A program made the translations under genes and the position numbers. Below are positions 1 to 10,262 of a stretch of 64,000 nucleotides of DNA, in pieces. Below the pieces are notes generated by a model, which was not told where the DNA came from, did not search any database, and saw only the letters and a list, made by a program, of their open reading frames with translations. Source of the DNA: Stutzerimonas stutzeri RCH2 (GTDB lineage: Bacteria; Pseudomonadota; Gammaproteobacteria; Pseudomonadales; Pseudomonadaceae); contig NC_019936.1 in assembly GCF_000327065.1 (NCBI RefSeq), forward strand, positions 3,190,001 through 3,254,000, in the 5' to 3' direction. Positions within the stretch are counted from its first letter, which is position 1. Every line of letters starts with the position of its first letter.

Positions 1-663
1 GACCTGGCAGCAATCTGGCTGACCTTCAAACTGGCCAGCGTGACCACGCTGATCCTGCTGCTGATCGGCACCCCCATCGCCTGGTGGCTGGCGCGCACTA
101 CCTCGCGCATGAAGGGACCGATCGGTGCCGTAGTCGCACTGCCGCTGGTACTGCCACCCACGGTGCTGGGCTTCTACCTGCTGGTGGCCATGGGGCCCAA
201 CGGTTTCATCGGCCAGTTCACCCAGAGCCTTGGCTTGGGCACCCTGCCTTTCACCTTTGCCGGGTTGGTGGTCGGCTCGGTGTTCTACTCGCTGCCGTTC
301 GTGGTGCAGCCCTTGCAGAATGCGTTCGAATCCATTGGCGAGCGGCCCCTGGAAGCCGCCGCCACACTACGCGCCAGTCCCTGGGACACCTTCTTTAGCG
401 TGGTTCTGCCACTCGCCCGCCCCGGCTTCATCACGGCTAGCATCCTCGGCTTTGCCCATACCGTCGGCGAGTTCGGCGTGGTGCTGATGATCGGCGGCAA
501 CATTCCGGGGCAGACGCGCGTGGTGTCAGTGCAGATCTACGACCATGTCGAGGCCATGGAGTACGCACAAGCGCACTGGCTGGCCGGCGGCATGCTGCTG
601 TTCTCCTTCCTGGTGTTGCTGGTGCTGTATGGCAGCCGGCTGAAGCAAGGGTGGCGCGGATGA
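1..663 (+). CDS. modB: Molybdate ABC transporter permease ModB (5' end cut by window)
   Basis: Inner-membrane permease of the ModABC molybdate importer. The frame is open from base 1 ([13 protein letters not shown]...), so the true start lies a few residues before the window. The visible protein has the typical alternating membrane segments, the family sequence [18 protein letters not shown], and the cytoplasmic EAA coupling loop ([20 protein letters not shown]) that docks on the ATPase. [17 protein letters not shown] near the C-terminus is also characteristic of ModB. The stop overlaps the start of modC by an ATGA junction, so the two are translationally coupled. modA is presumably just upstream, outside the window. 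Confidence 0.93.
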   Translation, partial: DLAAIWLTFKLASVTTLILLLIGTPIAWWLARTTSRMKGPIGAVVALPLVLPPTVLGFYLLVAMGPNGFIGQFTQSLGLGTLPFTFAGLVVGSVFYSLPFVVQPLQNAFESIGERPLEAAATLRASPWDTFFSVVLPLARPGFITASILGFAHTVGEFGVVLMIGGNIPGQTRVVSVQIYDHVEAMEYAQAHWLAGGMLLFSFLVLLVLYGSRLKQGWRG

Positions 664-1757
664 ACGACGCTGCAACCCACAGCGGAATCCAGGCACGTTT
701 TCGCCTCGACTATGCCGACTTCAGCCTGGATGTCGACCTGCAGCTGCCCGGCCGCGGAGTGACCGCGCTGTTCGGTCACTCCGGCTCAGGCAAGACCACC
801 CTGCTGCGCTGCGTGGCGGGCCTGGAGCGCTCAGACCAGGGCGAGCTGACCGTCAATGGTGAACGTTGGCAGAACAGTGCGCAGAACCTGTTCGTACCAC
901 CACACCGTCGCCCCATTGGTTACGTGTTTCAGGAGGCCAACCTGTTCACGCACCTTTCCGTGCGACGCAATCTGGAATTCGGCATGCGCCGAGTACCGGC
1001 ACCACAGCGCCGCGTAGCGCTGGAGCAAGCGGTGGAACTGCTGGGTATCGACCATCTGCTCGAGCGCATGCCGGACCGACTGTCCGGCGGCGAACGCCAG
1101 CGCGTTGGCATTGCCCGCGCACTGCTGACCAGCCCGCGCCTGCTGCTGATGGACGAACCGCTGGCCGCGCTCGACCTCAAGCGCAAGAGTGAGATCCTGC
1201 CTTATCTGGAACGCCTGCATGACGAGCTGGATATCCCCGTGCTCTACGTCAGCCACTCGCCGGACGAAGTGGCGCGGCTGGCCGACCACGTGGTGCTGCT
1301 GGAGCAGGGCCGCGCCATCGCCCAGGGCGAACTGCGCGAGACGCTGGCGCGACTGGACCTGCCGACCGCCTTCAGCGATGACGCCGGTGTGGTGATCGAA
1401 GGCGAGATTGCCGGACATGATGCTGAGTACCACCTGACCCGGCTGAGCTTTCCCGGCGGAGAAGTACTGGTCTCGCAGCGTCCGGAAGCCCTGGGCCAGC
1501 GCCTGCGTTTTCGTGTGCACGCCCGCGACGTGAGCCTGGCGCTGCAGCGCGCCGAAGGCAGCAGCATCACCAACCTCCTGCCGGCCCGGGTCGAAGCCAT
1601 GGTCGCGGCCGATACCCCCGCGCACGTGCTGGTGCGCCTTGATGCCGGCGGCACGCCGCTGCTGGCACGCATCACCCGGCGCTCGGCCGATCAGCTGGCC
1701 ATTACGCCCGGTCAGGCGCTTTGGGCGCAGATCAAGACTGTGGCGCTGCTGGGCTGA
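660..1757 (+). CDS. modC: Molybdate ABC transporter ATP-binding protein ModC
   Basis: ATPase of the molybdate importer, 365 residues, the usual ModC length. Walker A is GHSGSGKT at residues 39-46. The ABC signature [15 protein letters not shown] is followed by Walker [13 protein letters not shown] and the H-loop histidine in YVSHS. The C-terminal third (about 230-365) is the TOBE/Mop molybdate-binding region ([14 protein letters not shown]...). I chose the ATG at 660, which overlaps the modB stop as ATGA. A GTG at 651 is in frame but lacks that coupling. Molybdate uptake fits with the molybdenum enzyme NapA encoded later in the window. Confidence 0.95.
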   Translation: MNDAATHSGIQARFRLDYADFSLDVDLQLPGRGVTALFGHSGSGKTTLLRCVAGLERSDQGELTVNGERWQNSAQNLFVPPHRRPIGYVFQEANLFTHLSVRRNLEFGMRRVPAPQRRVALEQAVELLGIDHLLERMPDRLSGGERQRVGIARALLTSPRLLLMDEPLAALDLKRKSEILPYLERLHDELDIPVLYVSHSPDEVARLADHVVLLEQGRAIAQGELRETLARLDLPTAFSDDAGVVIEGEIAGHDAEYHLTRLSFPGGEVLVSQRPEALGQRLRFRVHARDVSLALQRAEGSSITNLLPARVEAMVAADTPAHVLVRLDAGGTPLLARITRRSADQLAITPGQALWAQIKTVALLG

Positions 1758-1763
1758 GCCGAA

Positions 1764-2168
1764 TCAAGCCTCGGCCGGTTCCGGCAGCTTGGCGATCACC
1801 TTGATCTCGAACTGGAAGCCGTACAGCCAGGTAACCCCGACCGCGGTCAGCGTCGGATGCGGCGCAGCGCCCCAGTATTCAGGAACAACGCTCCAGACCC
1901 GCTCAAAGATCGATTGCGGATCGACCATGAACACGGTGACATCGATGACGTCGTCAAAGGTGCAGCCAGCCGCCTGCAGGATCGCGTTCAGGCTATTGAA
2001 GGCGCGCCGGACCTGCGCCTCCAGCTCCGGTTCGGGTGAGCCGTCCTCACGACTGCCGACCTGTCCAGAGACGAACAACAAACCATTGGCACGAATGGCC
2101 GGGGAATAGCGATTGCGCTCGTAAAGCGCTTGGCGTCCTGGCGGAAAAACAACGTCACGCGGTGTCAT
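1764..2168 (-). CDS. Rid (YjgF/YER057c/UK114) family protein
   Basis: A 134-residue protein with the Rid fold signature (LLFVSGQVG, AFNSLNAILQAAGCTFDDVIDVTVFM). Classical RidA hydrolyses reactive enamine/imine intermediates using a conserved arginine in a P-x-R-S motif near the C-terminus. Here the equivalent stretch reads HPTLTAVGV and I see no arginine, so this is probably one of the divergent Rid subgroups whose substrate I cannot name. I chose the ATG at 2168 because GGAGG lies six bases upstream. It is divergent from the LysR gene at 2299 and may be its target. It converges on modC with six bases between the stops. Confidence 0.85.
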   Translation of the reverse strand: MTPRDVVFPPGRQALYERNRYSPAIRANGLLFVSGQVGSREDGSPEPELEAQVRRAFNSLNAILQAAGCTFDDVIDVTVFMVDPQSIFERVWSVVPEYWGAAPHPTLTAVGVTWLYGFQFEIKVIAKLPEPAEA

Positions 2169-2298
2169 GTGCAACCTCCAGCAAGGGTCGGAGCGACCCG
2201 TTGAATGAAGGCCTCACTGTAGAAGGCGCATAGCGCTGGATAAACGCGCCAGGTCGCTCAACACTATTTGCATAATCCAAGCAATCCGCGGAGTTCAG

Positions 2299-3234
2299 AT
2301 GGACCGTTTCGATGCGATGCAGGCTTTCGTTCGTGTGGTGGAGACCGGCAGTTTCACCAAGGCCGCCGAGACCCTGCGCATCAGCAAGACCAGCGTCACC
2401 CAGCAGGTCCAGCAACTCGAGGCGCGGCTCCGCGTCAGGCTGCTCAACCGCACCACGCGCAAGGTCAACGTCACCGCCGACGGTGCGGCCTATTACGAGC
2501 GCGCCCTGCACCTTCTGGCCGATCTGGACGACACCGAAACAAGCCTGTCCGCCGCAGCAGCAGTGCCCCGAGGACGCTTGCGCGTGGACGTCCCCAGCCC
2601 ACTGGCGCGGATGATCCTGATTCCGGCATTACCGGCCTTCTATGCGAAGTATCCGGACATCCAGCTGGACATGGGCGTCAGTGATCGGCGGGTGGACCTG
2701 ATCGGGGAGAACGTGGACTGCGTCGTGCGCGGTGGGGAAATCACCGACCAGTCACTCATCGCCCGTCACGTCGGCGACCTGCGCCTGGGCGTCTATGCGG
2801 CACCAAGCTACCTGGCGCGCAGCGGCGTGCCAGCCCATCCGAGTGAACTGGAAAACAGCTACCACCGCGTTGTCGGCTTTCTCTGGGCGCGCACCGGCAA
2901 ACCCACACCGTACGTCATGCAGCGGCAAGAAGAGCAGGTTCAAGTACACGGCCGCTATGTGCTTGCCGTGGATGATGGCAACGCCTGCCTCGCTGCGGGC
3001 CTGGCCGGGCTGGGTGTCATCTGGCTGCCGGAGTACATGGTCAGAACGCACCTGGCGAACGGCGAGCTGTTGGCACTGCTGGAAGATTGGCGACTCGATG
3101 AAATGCCGCTGTATCTGGCGTTCCCGCCGAATCGACATGTCAGCGCCAAGCTGCGCGTGTTCATCGACTGGGTCATCGAACTGATGGCGCAGCATGCGCC
3201 CGTGCTCGACCGCCGACCGGTTGCCGACCGCTAG
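2299..3234 (+). CDS. LysR-family transcriptional regulator
   Basis: 311 residues with the N-terminal winged helix-turn-helix of LysR proteins (about residues 3-62: FVRVVETGSFTKAAETLRISKTSVTQQVQQLE) and a C-terminal effector-binding domain (about 90-300). The C-terminal domain resembles the group with the IDLIGENVDCVVRGG motif. It is divergently transcribed from the Rid-family gene, with about 130 bp between the starts, which is the standard arrangement for a LysR regulator and its target. The effector is not evident. Its TAG stop shares the four bases CTAG with the stop of cobS on the other strand. Confidence 0.9.
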   Translation: MDRFDAMQAFVRVVETGSFTKAAETLRISKTSVTQQVQQLEARLRVRLLNRTTRKVNVTADGAAYYERALHLLADLDDTETSLSAAAAVPRGRLRVDVPSPLARMILIPALPAFYAKYPDIQLDMGVSDRRVDLIGENVDCVVRGGEITDQSLIARHVGDLRLGVYAAPSYLARSGVPAHPSELENSYHRVVGFLWARTGKPTPYVMQRQEEQVQVHGRYVLAVDDGNACLAAGLAGLGVIWLPEYMVRTHLANGELLALLEDWRLDEMPLYLAFPPNRHVSAKLRVFIDWVIELMAQHAPVLDRRPVADR

Positions 3235-3962
3235 AGCTGCAGCGCCAGTCCCACCAGCACCGCACACTCCACCAGCTCCAGCAGCGCACCGGCGGTGTCG
3301 CCGGTGGTGCCGCCGAGGCGACGCAGCATGGCGCGCCGCGCCAGCAGGAACGTCACCACAGCCAATGCCAGAGCGATCAGCCCGCTGCTGCCGAACAGCA
3401 GGCATCCGATTGCTACCAAGAGCAGAACGCCCTTCGCCCCGGTGCGCGGCAGATTCGTTGCCAAAGCATGGCCAAGGCCATTAGGCCGCACGTACGGCGT
3501 GCCAAGAAACAGCGCCAGCAGCGCCGCGCGACCCAACAGGGGCGCCAACAGAAGCGCCACATAGTGCTGGGCCTGCAACAAAGCCAGCAGCGCCGCTAAC
3601 TTGAGTAGCAACAACAGCACCAGGACCACCACGGCCACCGGGCCGCTGCGCGGGTCCTTCATGATCTGCAGTGTGCGCTCGCGGTCGCCGAAGCCACCCA
3701 GCCAGGCGTCGGCGCTGTCGGCCAGGCCATCGAGGTGTAGGCCGCCGGTTAGCGCGGCCCAGAGGGTGAGCAGCAAGGCCGCCTGTAACAGCGGCGGCGC
3801 CCCATCCAGCACAAACGCGGCCAGACAGAGCAACGCGCCGAGCAACAGACCGACCACGGGGTAATACAGCAATGAGCGCCCCTGCTGCTCGGGCTCCGGC
3901 ATTGCCGGCAAGCGGATCGGCAGGCTGGTGAGAAATTGTAGGGCGATCAATAGCGGCAGCAT
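3231..3962 (-). CDS. cobS: Adenosylcobinamide-GDP ribazoletransferase (cobalamin synthase)
   Basis: Last step of nucleotide-loop assembly: joins adenosylcobinamide-GDP and alpha-ribazole (or its phosphate) in the membrane. 243 residues, mostly hydrophobic helices, with the family motifs FLTSLPIRLP at the N-terminus and GGLHLDGLADSADAWLGG around residue 80, an acidic motif thought to hold the metal. The start is the ATG at 3962, giving the normal N-terminus MLPLLIALQFLTSLP and leaving ten bases after the cobC stop. It is the last gene of the leftward cobalamin run. Confidence 0.95.
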   Translation of the reverse strand: MLPLLIALQFLTSLPIRLPAMPEPEQQGRSLLYYPVVGLLLGALLCLAAFVLDGAPPLLQAALLLTLWAALTGGLHLDGLADSADAWLGGFGDRERTLQIMKDPRSGPVAVVVLVLLLLLKLAALLALLQAQHYVALLLAPLLGRAALLALFLGTPYVRPNGLGHALATNLPRTGAKGVLLLVAIGCLLFGSSGLIALALAVVTFLLARRAMLRRLGGTTGDTAGALLELVECAVLVGLALQL

Positions 3963-3972
3963 CGGCACGTCC

Positions 3973-4551
3973 CTATTCGCCAACGGCGGTGAGTTCGCCC
4001 GCCGGAAAAGGGCTGAGCGGAAGCAGCTCACCGTGGGCGACTACCACCTCCAGCAGCTGCTCCCGTGGCAAGCCGCGCGCGCGCGCCAGCAGCAGGCGCA
4101 TCACGCCGGCATGCCCGACGATCAGCACGCGCTGCCCGGCGAAGCGTTGCTGCAGCCGGGTCATGGCAGACAGAACCCTCGCCTCGAACTGCACCAGCGG
4201 CTCACCACCAGGCGGCGTAAATCCATAGGGATCGGCCCAGAACAGGCCGAGCGCCTCAGCGCTGTCCTGCATCAACTCTGCGGCGCTACGGCCTTCCCAG
4301 TCGCCGAAATGCAGCTCGCGCAGATCTGGCTCCAGCCGCAGCGGCACGTCGTGCTGCGCGGCGAGCTCGTGAGCGAACGCGGCACAGCGCTGCAACGGCG
4401 AGCTGACCAGCACGTCCCAAGGCCCAGCATGGCCTACGGCATCATGCATTTGCTGCCAACCACGCTCAGTCAGCGCATCGTCGAGGCTGCCGCGAAAGCC
4501 GCCGCCCTGCTCGGTCTCGCCGTGGCGCAGCAGGTCGATGCGGGTCGTCAC
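3973..4551 (-). CDS. cobC: Alpha-ribazole phosphatase, histidine phosphatase family
   Basis: Predicted to remove the phosphate from alpha-ribazole-5'-phosphate or adenosylcobalamin phosphate. 192 residues starting at GTG 4551, which overlaps the cobT stop as GTGA. The catalytic RHG motif is at residues 8-10 (LLRHGETEQ), the proton-donor region is [11 protein letters not shown], and the second catalytic histidine lies in VGHAGVMR. Its place between cobT and cobS supports the cobalamin role rather than another phosphoglycerate-mutase-like activity. Confidence 0.88.
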   Translation of the reverse strand: MTTRIDLLRHGETEQGGGFRGSLDDALTERGWQQMHDAVGHAGPWDVLVSSPLQRCAAFAHELAAQHDVPLRLEPDLRELHFGDWEGRSAAELMQDSAEALGLFWADPYGFTPPGGEPLVQFEARVLSAMTRLQQRFAGQRVLIVGHAGVMRLLLARARGLPREQLLEVVVAHGELLPLSPFPAGELTAVGE

Positions 4552-5600
4552 GCCGACTGACCCGAAACCGCCGCCTCGGCGAAGGTGGCCATCTCGTTGT
4601 GCAACGCGCAGGCCTGCTGCAGCAGCGGCACCGCCAGCGCCGCACCGCTGCCCTCGCCGAGGCGCAGGCCGAGGTCGAGCAGCGGCGTCGCCTCGAGCGC
4701 CTCCAGCAACGCCAGGTGGCCGGGCTCGGCGGAGCGATGGGCGAACAGCAGCCAGGGCCGGGACGCCGGATTCAGGCGAACCGCGCACAGCGCGGCGGCG
4801 CTGCAGATGAAGCCATCGACCAGCACCGGGACACCGAGCTGCGCACAGCCCAGATAGGCTCCGGTCAACGCCGCCACTTCGAAGCCGCCAAGTCGGCGCA
4901 GGGCTTCCAGTGGCGCGCCGCAGTGCGCGGCATGCAACCGCACGGCGCTCTGGATGACCTGTTCCTTGTGTCGAACGCCGGGTACATCCAATCCTGTCCC
5001 CGGCCCGACCAAGGTTAGCGGTGAACGCGGCAGCAGCACGGCCGCCAGCGCGGCGGCACTGCTGGTGTTGCCGATACCCATCTCGCCGCCGATGAATAGC
5101 TGCGCCCCGCCGGCTGCCGCGCGCTGCGCAGCTTCCCGCCCAGCCGCCAGCGCCTGCCACAACTGCTGCTCGCTCATCGCCGGCTGCCGCATGAAGTTGG
5201 CCGTACCCGGACCGAGCCGCAGATGGCTGACGCCGTCCAGCTGCAACGGCTCGACCGTGCCCAGATCGATCACTTCCAGCGGCGCAGCCAGCCGGCGTGC
5301 CAGCACGCTGAGTGCCGCGCCGCCAGCGACGAAGTTGCGCAGCATCTGCCCGGTCACCGCCTGCGGGAAGGCCGAAACGCCCTCCTCCATCACCCCGTGA
5401 TCGCCGGCGAACACGCTGATATGTACGCGCTCCGCCTGCGGTCGTTCGCAGCCCTGCAGGGCTGCCAGCTCGACCGCCAGCTGCTCCAGCCGCCCGAGCG
5501 CGCCCTGCGGCTTGGTCAGCTGGTCCTGCCGGGCCAGTGCGCGCTCGCGCATCACCGCATCCAGTGGCTGGCATGCTCCATTCCACCATTCGTCCATCAT
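4548..5600 (-). CDS. cobT: Nicotinate-nucleotide--dimethylbenzimidazole phosphoribosyltransferase
   Basis: Activates the lower ligand 5,6-dimethylbenzimidazole with nicotinate mononucleotide to form alpha-ribazole phosphate. 350 residues, normal for CobT. Family motifs include [11 protein letters not shown] near residue 30, [20 protein letters not shown] near 65-85, and [15 protein letters not shown] near 170. The ATG at 5600 has AAAGGAG upstream and overlaps the cobU stop as ATGA. Its substrate is presumably supplied by bluB in the same cluster. Confidence 0.96.
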   Translation of the reverse strand: MMDEWWNGACQPLDAVMRERALARQDQLTKPQGALGRLEQLAVELAALQGCERPQAERVHISVFAGDHGVMEEGVSAFPQAVTGQMLRNFVAGGAALSVLARRLAAPLEVIDLGTVEPLQLDGVSHLRLGPGTANFMRQPAMSEQQLWQALAAGREAAQRAAAGGAQLFIGGEMGIGNTSSAAALAAVLLPRSPLTLVGPGTGLDVPGVRHKEQVIQSAVRLHAAHCGAPLEALRRLGGFEVAALTGAYLGCAQLGVPVLVDGFICSAAALCAVRLNPASRPWLLFAHRSAEPGHLALLEALEATPLLDLGLRLGEGSGAALAVPLLQQACALHNEMATFAEAAVSGQSA

Positions 5601-6115
5601 GTCGCTCCTTTGAGAATCATCGGCAGCCCGGCGACCATGAAGGTCACCCGCTGCGCCCGTTCCGCCACGGCCTGGTGCAGCCAGCCGGCTTCGTCCACAT
5701 AACGCCGGGTCAGCTCACCCAGCGGCACCACGCCGAGGCCGGTCTCGTTGCTGACCAGCAGAATGCGGCCCGGCAACTCGACCAGGCATTCGAGCAAGGC
5801 ATCGCGCTCTTCGGCAAGGCGCGGCGGATCGTCGAGCATCAGCAGATTGGTCAGCCAGAGGGTCAGGCAATCGACTAGCAGGCAGCGCTCTGCGCCGGCC
5901 TGCTCGCGCAGCACCCGGGCCAGCTGCAGCGGCTCCTCAACCATCGCCCAGTGCGCCGGGCGCCGCTCACGGTGATGGGCGATGCGCTCGGCCATCTCGC
6001 CATCCAGCGCCTGGCTGGTGGCGATATAGGTAACGGCGAGGCCGCTCTCCAGGGCTTGCCGCTCGGCAAAACGACTCTTGCCCGAGCGGGCGCCGCCAAG
6101 AATCAGTTCCCGCAT
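5597..6115 (-). CDS. cobU: Adenosylcobinamide kinase / adenosylcobinamide-phosphate guanylyltransferase
   Basis: Bifunctional enzyme that phosphorylates adenosylcobinamide and then adds GMP to give adenosylcobinamide-GDP, the substrate of CobS. 172 residues from ATG 6115. P-loop GGARSGKS is at residues 6-13, followed by the family motifs [22 protein letters not shown] (containing the GMP-accepting histidine) and [13 protein letters not shown]. Two bases separate it from the cobQ stop. Also called cobP in pseudomonads. Confidence 0.95.
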   Translation of the reverse strand: MRELILGGARSGKSRFAERQALESGLAVTYIATSQALDGEMAERIAHHRERRPAHWAMVEEPLQLARVLREQAGAERCLLVDCLTLWLTNLLMLDDPPRLAEERDALLECLVELPGRILLVSNETGLGVVPLGELTRRYVDEAGWLHQAVAERAQRVTFMVAGLPMILKGAT

Positions 6116-6117
6116 GC

Positions 6118-7575
6118 TCAGCCTCCAAGCCCGCAAAGCGCGCGTAATCGCGGTGTATCCAGATGCATCTCGACCAGATCGGCCAGGCGCTCAATGTCGC
6201 GTTCGCGCAGCGCGTGGTAGTCGACGGTATGCACCGCGTCGAGCCCGGCCCAGCGCAGCAGCGCCGCACAGGCCTCGGGCCCTTCGAACAGGCCGTGCAG
6301 ATAGGTGCCGAGAATCTGTCCATCGGCACTGATGGCGCCATCGCAGCGCCCGTCGTCCAGTCGCACCGCTGGCTGCTCGAGGGCCGGGCCACTGCTGACG
6401 CCGGCATGGATTTCGTAGCCGGTAACGCAGGCGCCGCCCGGCAGCAACCGGCCGGTGACGTTGCGCAGCTGTTTTTCAGCCTCGAGCACGGTGGCGATAT
6501 CCAGCAGGCCGAGCCCTGCGCTTTCGCCCGCCGCGCCTTCCAGCCCGAGAGGATCGGCAATGCGCGTGCCGAGCATCTGCAAGCCACCGCAGATGCCCAG
6601 CAGCTTGCCGCCATAGCGCAGGTGCTTGCGGATGGCCGTCTCCCAACCATTGGCACGCAGCCAGGTGAGGTCGGCGCGCACGCTTTTCGAGCCGGGCAGG
6701 ATGATCAGATCGGCGGCGGGAATCGGATGGCCGGGACCGACGAATTGCAGGTCTACCTGCGGGTGCAGGCGCAGCGGATCGAAATCGGTGTGATTGCTGA
6801 TGCGCGGCAATACTGGCACCACCACCTTCAGCGCCTCGCCGGTCTTGCCGGACTGGCGCACGTCGATGGCATCCTCCGCCTCCAGATGGAAATCCATCAG
6901 GTACGGCAGCACGCCCAGTACCGGCTTGCCGGTGCGTTGCTCCAGCCAGTCGAGGCCGGGCTGCAACAGCGCGATATCGCCACGGAAACGGTTGATGACG
7001 AAGCCCTGCACCCGCGCCTGCTCGCTTTCCGAGAGCAACGCCAGGGTGCCGACCAGATGGGCGAACACACCACCCTTGTCGATATCGGCGATCAGGATCA
7101 CCGGGCACTCCACCGCCTCGGCGAAGCCCATGTTGGCGATGTCGCCGGCGCGCAGGTTGATCTCGGCGGGCGAGCCGGCGCCCTCGACCATCACCACGCG
7201 ATACCCCGCGGACAGCCGCCGATGCGAGTCGAGCACCGCCTGCATCGCCACACGCTTGTAGTCGTGGTAGGCGGCGGCATCCATGCTGGTCACCGCGCGG
7301 CCGTGGATGATCACCTGAGCACCGATGTCGCTGTTGGGCTTCAACAGCACCGGGTTCATGTCGGTGTGCGGCGCGAGATTCGCCGCCTGCGCCTGCACCG
7401 CCTGAGCCCTGCCGATTTCGCCGCCATCGGCGGTCACTGCGCTGTTGAGTGCCATGTTCTGCGGTTTGAACGGCACCACCGAGACACCCTGGCGTGCCAG
7501 CCAGCGGCACAGCGCAGTCACCAGCGTGCTCTTGCCGGCATCCGAGGTGGTGCCCTGCACCATCAGCGTGGTCAT
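6118..7575 (-). CDS. cobQ: Cobyric acid synthase (glutamine-hydrolysing)
   Basis: Amidates four side chains of adenosylcobyrinate a,c-diamide using glutamine and ATP. 485 residues. The N-terminal dethiobiotin-synthase-like ATPase domain begins [20 protein letters not shown]. The C-terminal class I glutaminase domain has the nucleophile cysteine in [10 protein letters not shown] and the catalytic histidine in YLHGLFE. The start at 7575 overlaps the preceding decarboxylase stop as ATGA. Also called cbiP. Confidence 0.96.
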   Translation of the reverse strand: MTTLMVQGTTSDAGKSTLVTALCRWLARQGVSVVPFKPQNMALNSAVTADGGEIGRAQAVQAQAANLAPHTDMNPVLLKPNSDIGAQVIIHGRAVTSMDAAAYHDYKRVAMQAVLDSHRRLSAGYRVVMVEGAGSPAEINLRAGDIANMGFAEAVECPVILIADIDKGGVFAHLVGTLALLSESEQARVQGFVINRFRGDIALLQPGLDWLEQRTGKPVLGVLPYLMDFHLEAEDAIDVRQSGKTGEALKVVVPVLPRISNHTDFDPLRLHPQVDLQFVGPGHPIPAADLIILPGSKSVRADLTWLRANGWETAIRKHLRYGGKLLGICGGLQMLGTRIADPLGLEGAAGESAGLGLLDIATVLEAEKQLRNVTGRLLPGGACVTGYEIHAGVSSGPALEQPAVRLDDGRCDGAISADGQILGTYLHGLFEGPEACAALLRWAGLDAVHTVDYHALRERDIERLADLVEMHLDTPRLRALCGLGG

Positions 7576-8561
7576 GGATGTTGCTCCCTGAAGGATTGCA
7601 GCGCCTGATCCAGGCGCGCCCAGCCGACATCGGTCGGCAGGCCGAAGCGCAGGCTGGAAGGCTGAGCGAAAAGCCGGGTGAGAATGCCGCGACGGGCGAG
7701 AAAGTCATGCAAGAGCGCGGCGTCGGCGCTCACCCACCACTGGAACAGTGCGCAGCCACCGAGCGGCGCCAGCTCGTGGCGCCGCAGCAGATCAACCAGA
7801 CGCTGGCCGTCGCAGTGCAGGCATTCGCGCTGACGCTGTTGAGCGGACTGATCAGCCAGCAGCTCGGCAGCGAGCTGCCGTGTCGGGCCATTCACCGTCC
7901 AGGGCCCGAGCAGCCTGGCGAGGGACCGCAGCAGGCCGGCATGAGCCAGGACGAAGCCCAGTCGCGCGCCGGCCAGGCCGAAGAACTTGCCAAACGAGCG
8001 CAACACGATCAGCCCCGGCAGGTGGCTGTGCGCAGCCAGGCTGTGCTCGGGCGTGCAGTCCATGAACGCCTCGTCCACCACCAGCCAGCCGCCGTAGGCT
8101 GCCAGGTCGCTGCGCCATTCGAGCAGCCGTTGCGGTGCGACCAGCTGACCGGTGGGGTTGTTCGGGTTGACCACCACCAGCACGTCGAGCTGGTCCAGGG
8201 CACGCGGTACGCTGGCCTCGCAGAGCTCGACCACGCGATGACCGGCGCGGCGCCAGGCCTCGGCGTGCTCGGCATAACAGGGAGAGATGATGCCGACTCG
8301 TGCCGAACCGCGCAGGCGCGGCAAGGCCTGAATCGCACTCTGCGAACCAGCCACTGGCAACAGCGCACGCGCGCCATAGCACTGTCGGGCCGCCGCTTCC
8401 AGGCCATCGTCGGGCTCCGGCAGGCGTGTCCAGGCGCCGCTGGAAATGCTCGGCAACGGCGGATGATAAGGGGCGATACCAGTGGAAAGGTCGAGCCAAT
8501 CCGAAAGCGGAATGCCATAGCGCTGCGCGGCTGCGCGTAGACGTCCACCGTGCTCAAGCAT
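7572..8561 (-). CDS. L-threonine-O-3-phosphate decarboxylase (PLP enzyme)
   Basis: Class I/II aminotransferase-fold PLP enzyme that makes (R)-1-amino-2-propanol O-phosphate, the linker between corrin ring and lower ligand. It corresponds to cobC of the aerobic nomenclature and cobD of Salmonella, so I leave the symbol blank. 329 residues. The PLP lysine is in [17 protein letters not shown], and [10 protein letters not shown] is the usual substrate/phosphate loop. ATG 8561 gives the family N-terminus MLEHGGRL and overlaps the end of cbiB by eight bases. Confidence 0.93.
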   Translation of the reverse strand: MLEHGGRLRAAAQRYGIPLSDWLDLSTGIAPYHPPLPSISSGAWTRLPEPDDGLEAAARQCYGARALLPVAGSQSAIQALPRLRGSARVGIISPCYAEHAEAWRRAGHRVVELCEASVPRALDQLDVLVVVNPNNPTGQLVAPQRLLEWRSDLAAYGGWLVVDEAFMDCTPEHSLAAHSHLPGLIVLRSFGKFFGLAGARLGFVLAHAGLLRSLARLLGPWTVNGPTRQLAAELLADQSAQQRQRECLHCDGQRLVDLLRRHELAPLGGCALFQWWVSADAALLHDFLARRGILTRLFAQPSSLRFGLPTDVGWARLDQALQSFREQHP

Positions 8562-9465
8562 AGAGCCAGCCACCGAACAGCAGCGCCAGCAGCCAGACGC
8601 CGACGCCCGCCCAGACCAGATCCAGCGCATGCTCGATATGCCGCGCCTGCGGAGCCTTGCCCCGCCCCAGCTCGGGCCGCGCATGCACTTCACCGTGATA
8701 AATGGCGGAGCCGCCCAACACCACACCCAACGCTCCAGCCCCGGACGCCATCACCGGGCCGGCGTTGGGGCTGTCCCACAGCGGCGCCTGGGTGCGCCAG
8801 CAGCGCAGCGCGCGCCGGGTTCGCCCAAGCAATGCATAGGTCAGCGCAACCAGCCGCGCCGGCAGGTAGTTGAGCAGGTCGTCGATGCGCGCCGCAGCCC
8901 AGCCGAAGCGCTCGAAGCGCGCGTTGCGATAGCCCCACATGGCATCCAGCGTATTGCTCAGGCGGTACAGCACCACACCCGGCGCACCAGCGACGATAAA
9001 CCAGAACAGCGCGGCGAACACCGCGTCGCTGCCGTTCTCCAGCACCGACTCGGTGGCCGCGCGGGCCACGCCCTCCTCGTCCAGTTGCGTGGTGTCCCGG
9101 CTGACGATCCAACCTACGCGGCGTCGCGCCTCTGACAGGTCGTTTCGCCACAGCGCCTGCGCCACCGGCAGTGCATGCTCGCCCAGGCTGCGCAAACCCA
9201 GGGCCAGATAGAGCAGCACGATCTCCACCAGCCAGCCGACACTCGGTAACAGGCTTAGCAGCCAGGCCAGCAAGGTCAGTGGTAGCACCGCCAGGCACCA
9301 GGCGGTCACCCCGTGGCTGCGCCAGCCGCGCGCCGCAGCCCCGTTGAAATGCTGTTCCAGGCGATCGGCCAGGCGACCGAACGCCACGAGTGGATGCGCC
9401 CGCTTCGGCTCGCCAAGCAACGCATCCAGCAGCAGCGCCGCGCTAACGCTGAGGAAAAGACTCAC
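8554..9465 (-). CDS. cbiB: Adenosylcobinamide-phosphate synthase CbiB (integral membrane)
   Basis: Attaches aminopropanol (phosphate) to adenosylcobyric acid, giving adenosylcobinamide phosphate. Called cobD in aerobic nomenclature. 303 residues from GTG 9465, with several membrane helices. Recognisable family motifs are [20 protein letters not shown] near the N-terminus, [38 protein letters not shown] around residue 115-155, and [11 protein letters not shown]. The start overlaps the upstream stop as GTGA, so it is coupled to the BtuF-like gene. Confidence 0.93.
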   Translation of the reverse strand: MSLFLSVSAALLLDALLGEPKRAHPLVAFGRLADRLEQHFNGAAARGWRSHGVTAWCLAVLPLTLLAWLLSLLPSVGWLVEIVLLYLALGLRSLGEHALPVAQALWRNDLSEARRRVGWIVSRDTTQLDEEGVARAATESVLENGSDAVFAALFWFIVAGAPGVVLYRLSNTLDAMWGYRNARFERFGWAAARIDDLLNYLPARLVALTYALLGRTRRALRCWRTQAPLWDSPNAGPVMASGAGALGVVLGGSAIYHGEVHARPELGRGKAPQARHIEHALDLVWAGVGVWLLALLFGGWLYA

Positions 9466-10262
9466 TCGGCCCTCTGCGCGCAGGCACTGATCAGCGCATG
9501 CAGCTGGCGTACGCCATCGGTCAGCACCGCCGGGCCGGGGTTGAGGATGTCCGGCGACTTGATCTCGTGCAGCTGGCCCGTGCGCACCGCCGGAATCGCC
9601 TGCCAGCCCGGCCGGGCGGCAACCTGCTCCGGCCGGAAGCGGCGCCCGCACCAGGAGCCGACGATCAGCTCCGGCGCGCGGCGCACCACTTCCTGCGGGT
9701 CCTCGATGACCCGGTCCTTGGCGCGCTTGCATGGGGCCAGCTCGGCGAAGCAGTCCTCGCCACCGGCCAGTTCGATCAGCTCGCTGACCCAGGCGATGCC
9801 GGAGATCAGCGGCTCGTTCCATTCCTCGAAATACACCCGCGGCCGGCGCGGCAAGGCGGCGGCGCTGGCGCGAATGACGTCCAGCCCCGCCTGCAGTTCA
9901 GTGGCCAACGCCCGCGCGCGCTCGCCGGCGTGCACCAGCGCACCCAGGGTCTCGATCATGCGCAGGATGCCGGCGATATCGCGCTGATTGAACAGGTGCA
10001 CTTCCAGCCCTTCGCGCGCCAGCTCGGCGAGCATGTCGCCCTGCAGGTCGCTGTAGCCGAGCACCAGGTCCGGTTCCAAGGCGAGAATCTGCTCATGCTT
10101 GACGCTGGTGAAACCGCTGACCTTGGGCTTCTCCTTACGCGCCTGCGGCGGGCGCACGGTGAAGCCGGAGATGCCGACGATGCGCGCCTGCTCGCCCAGC
10201 AGGTACAGCGTTTCGCAGGTCTCGGTGGACAGGCAGACGATGCGCTGCGGCCCCTTGCTCAT
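9462..10262 (-). CDS. BtuF-like cobalamin/corrinoid-binding protein without a signal peptide
   Basis: 266 residues with the fold and motifs of class III periplasmic corrinoid/siderophore-binding proteins ([94 protein letters not shown]). The N-terminus is [12 protein letters not shown] with no hydrophobic signal segment. The start is fixed by an ATGA overlap with the bluB stop, so a missed signal sequence is unlikely. No btuCD genes are visible next to it. It probably binds a corrinoid in the cytoplasm, or uses another export route. The role is inference. Confidence 0.8.
   Translation of the reverse strand: MSKGPQRIVCLSTETCETLYLLGEQARIVGISGFTVRPPQARKEKPKVSGFTSVKHEQILALEPDLVLGYSDLQGDMLAELAREGLEVHLFNQRDIAGILRMIETLGALVHAGERARALATELQAGLDVIRASAAALPRRPRVYFEEWNEPLISGIAWVSELIELAGGEDCFAELAPCKRAKDRVIEDPQEVVRRAPELIVGSWCGRRFRPEQVAARPGWQAIPAVRTGQLHEIKSPDILNPGPAVLTDGVRQLHALISACAQRAE

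Noticed and set aside
3973..5589. A single 538-residue frame reading through cobT and cobC
   Set aside because: Only its C-terminal 192 residues (cobC) are real. The upstream part is out of frame with the well-supported cobT.
6163..7608. A 481-residue plus-strand frame opposite cobQ
   Set aside because: Histidine/glutamine-rich shadow of codon bias. cobQ is supported by motifs and gene order.
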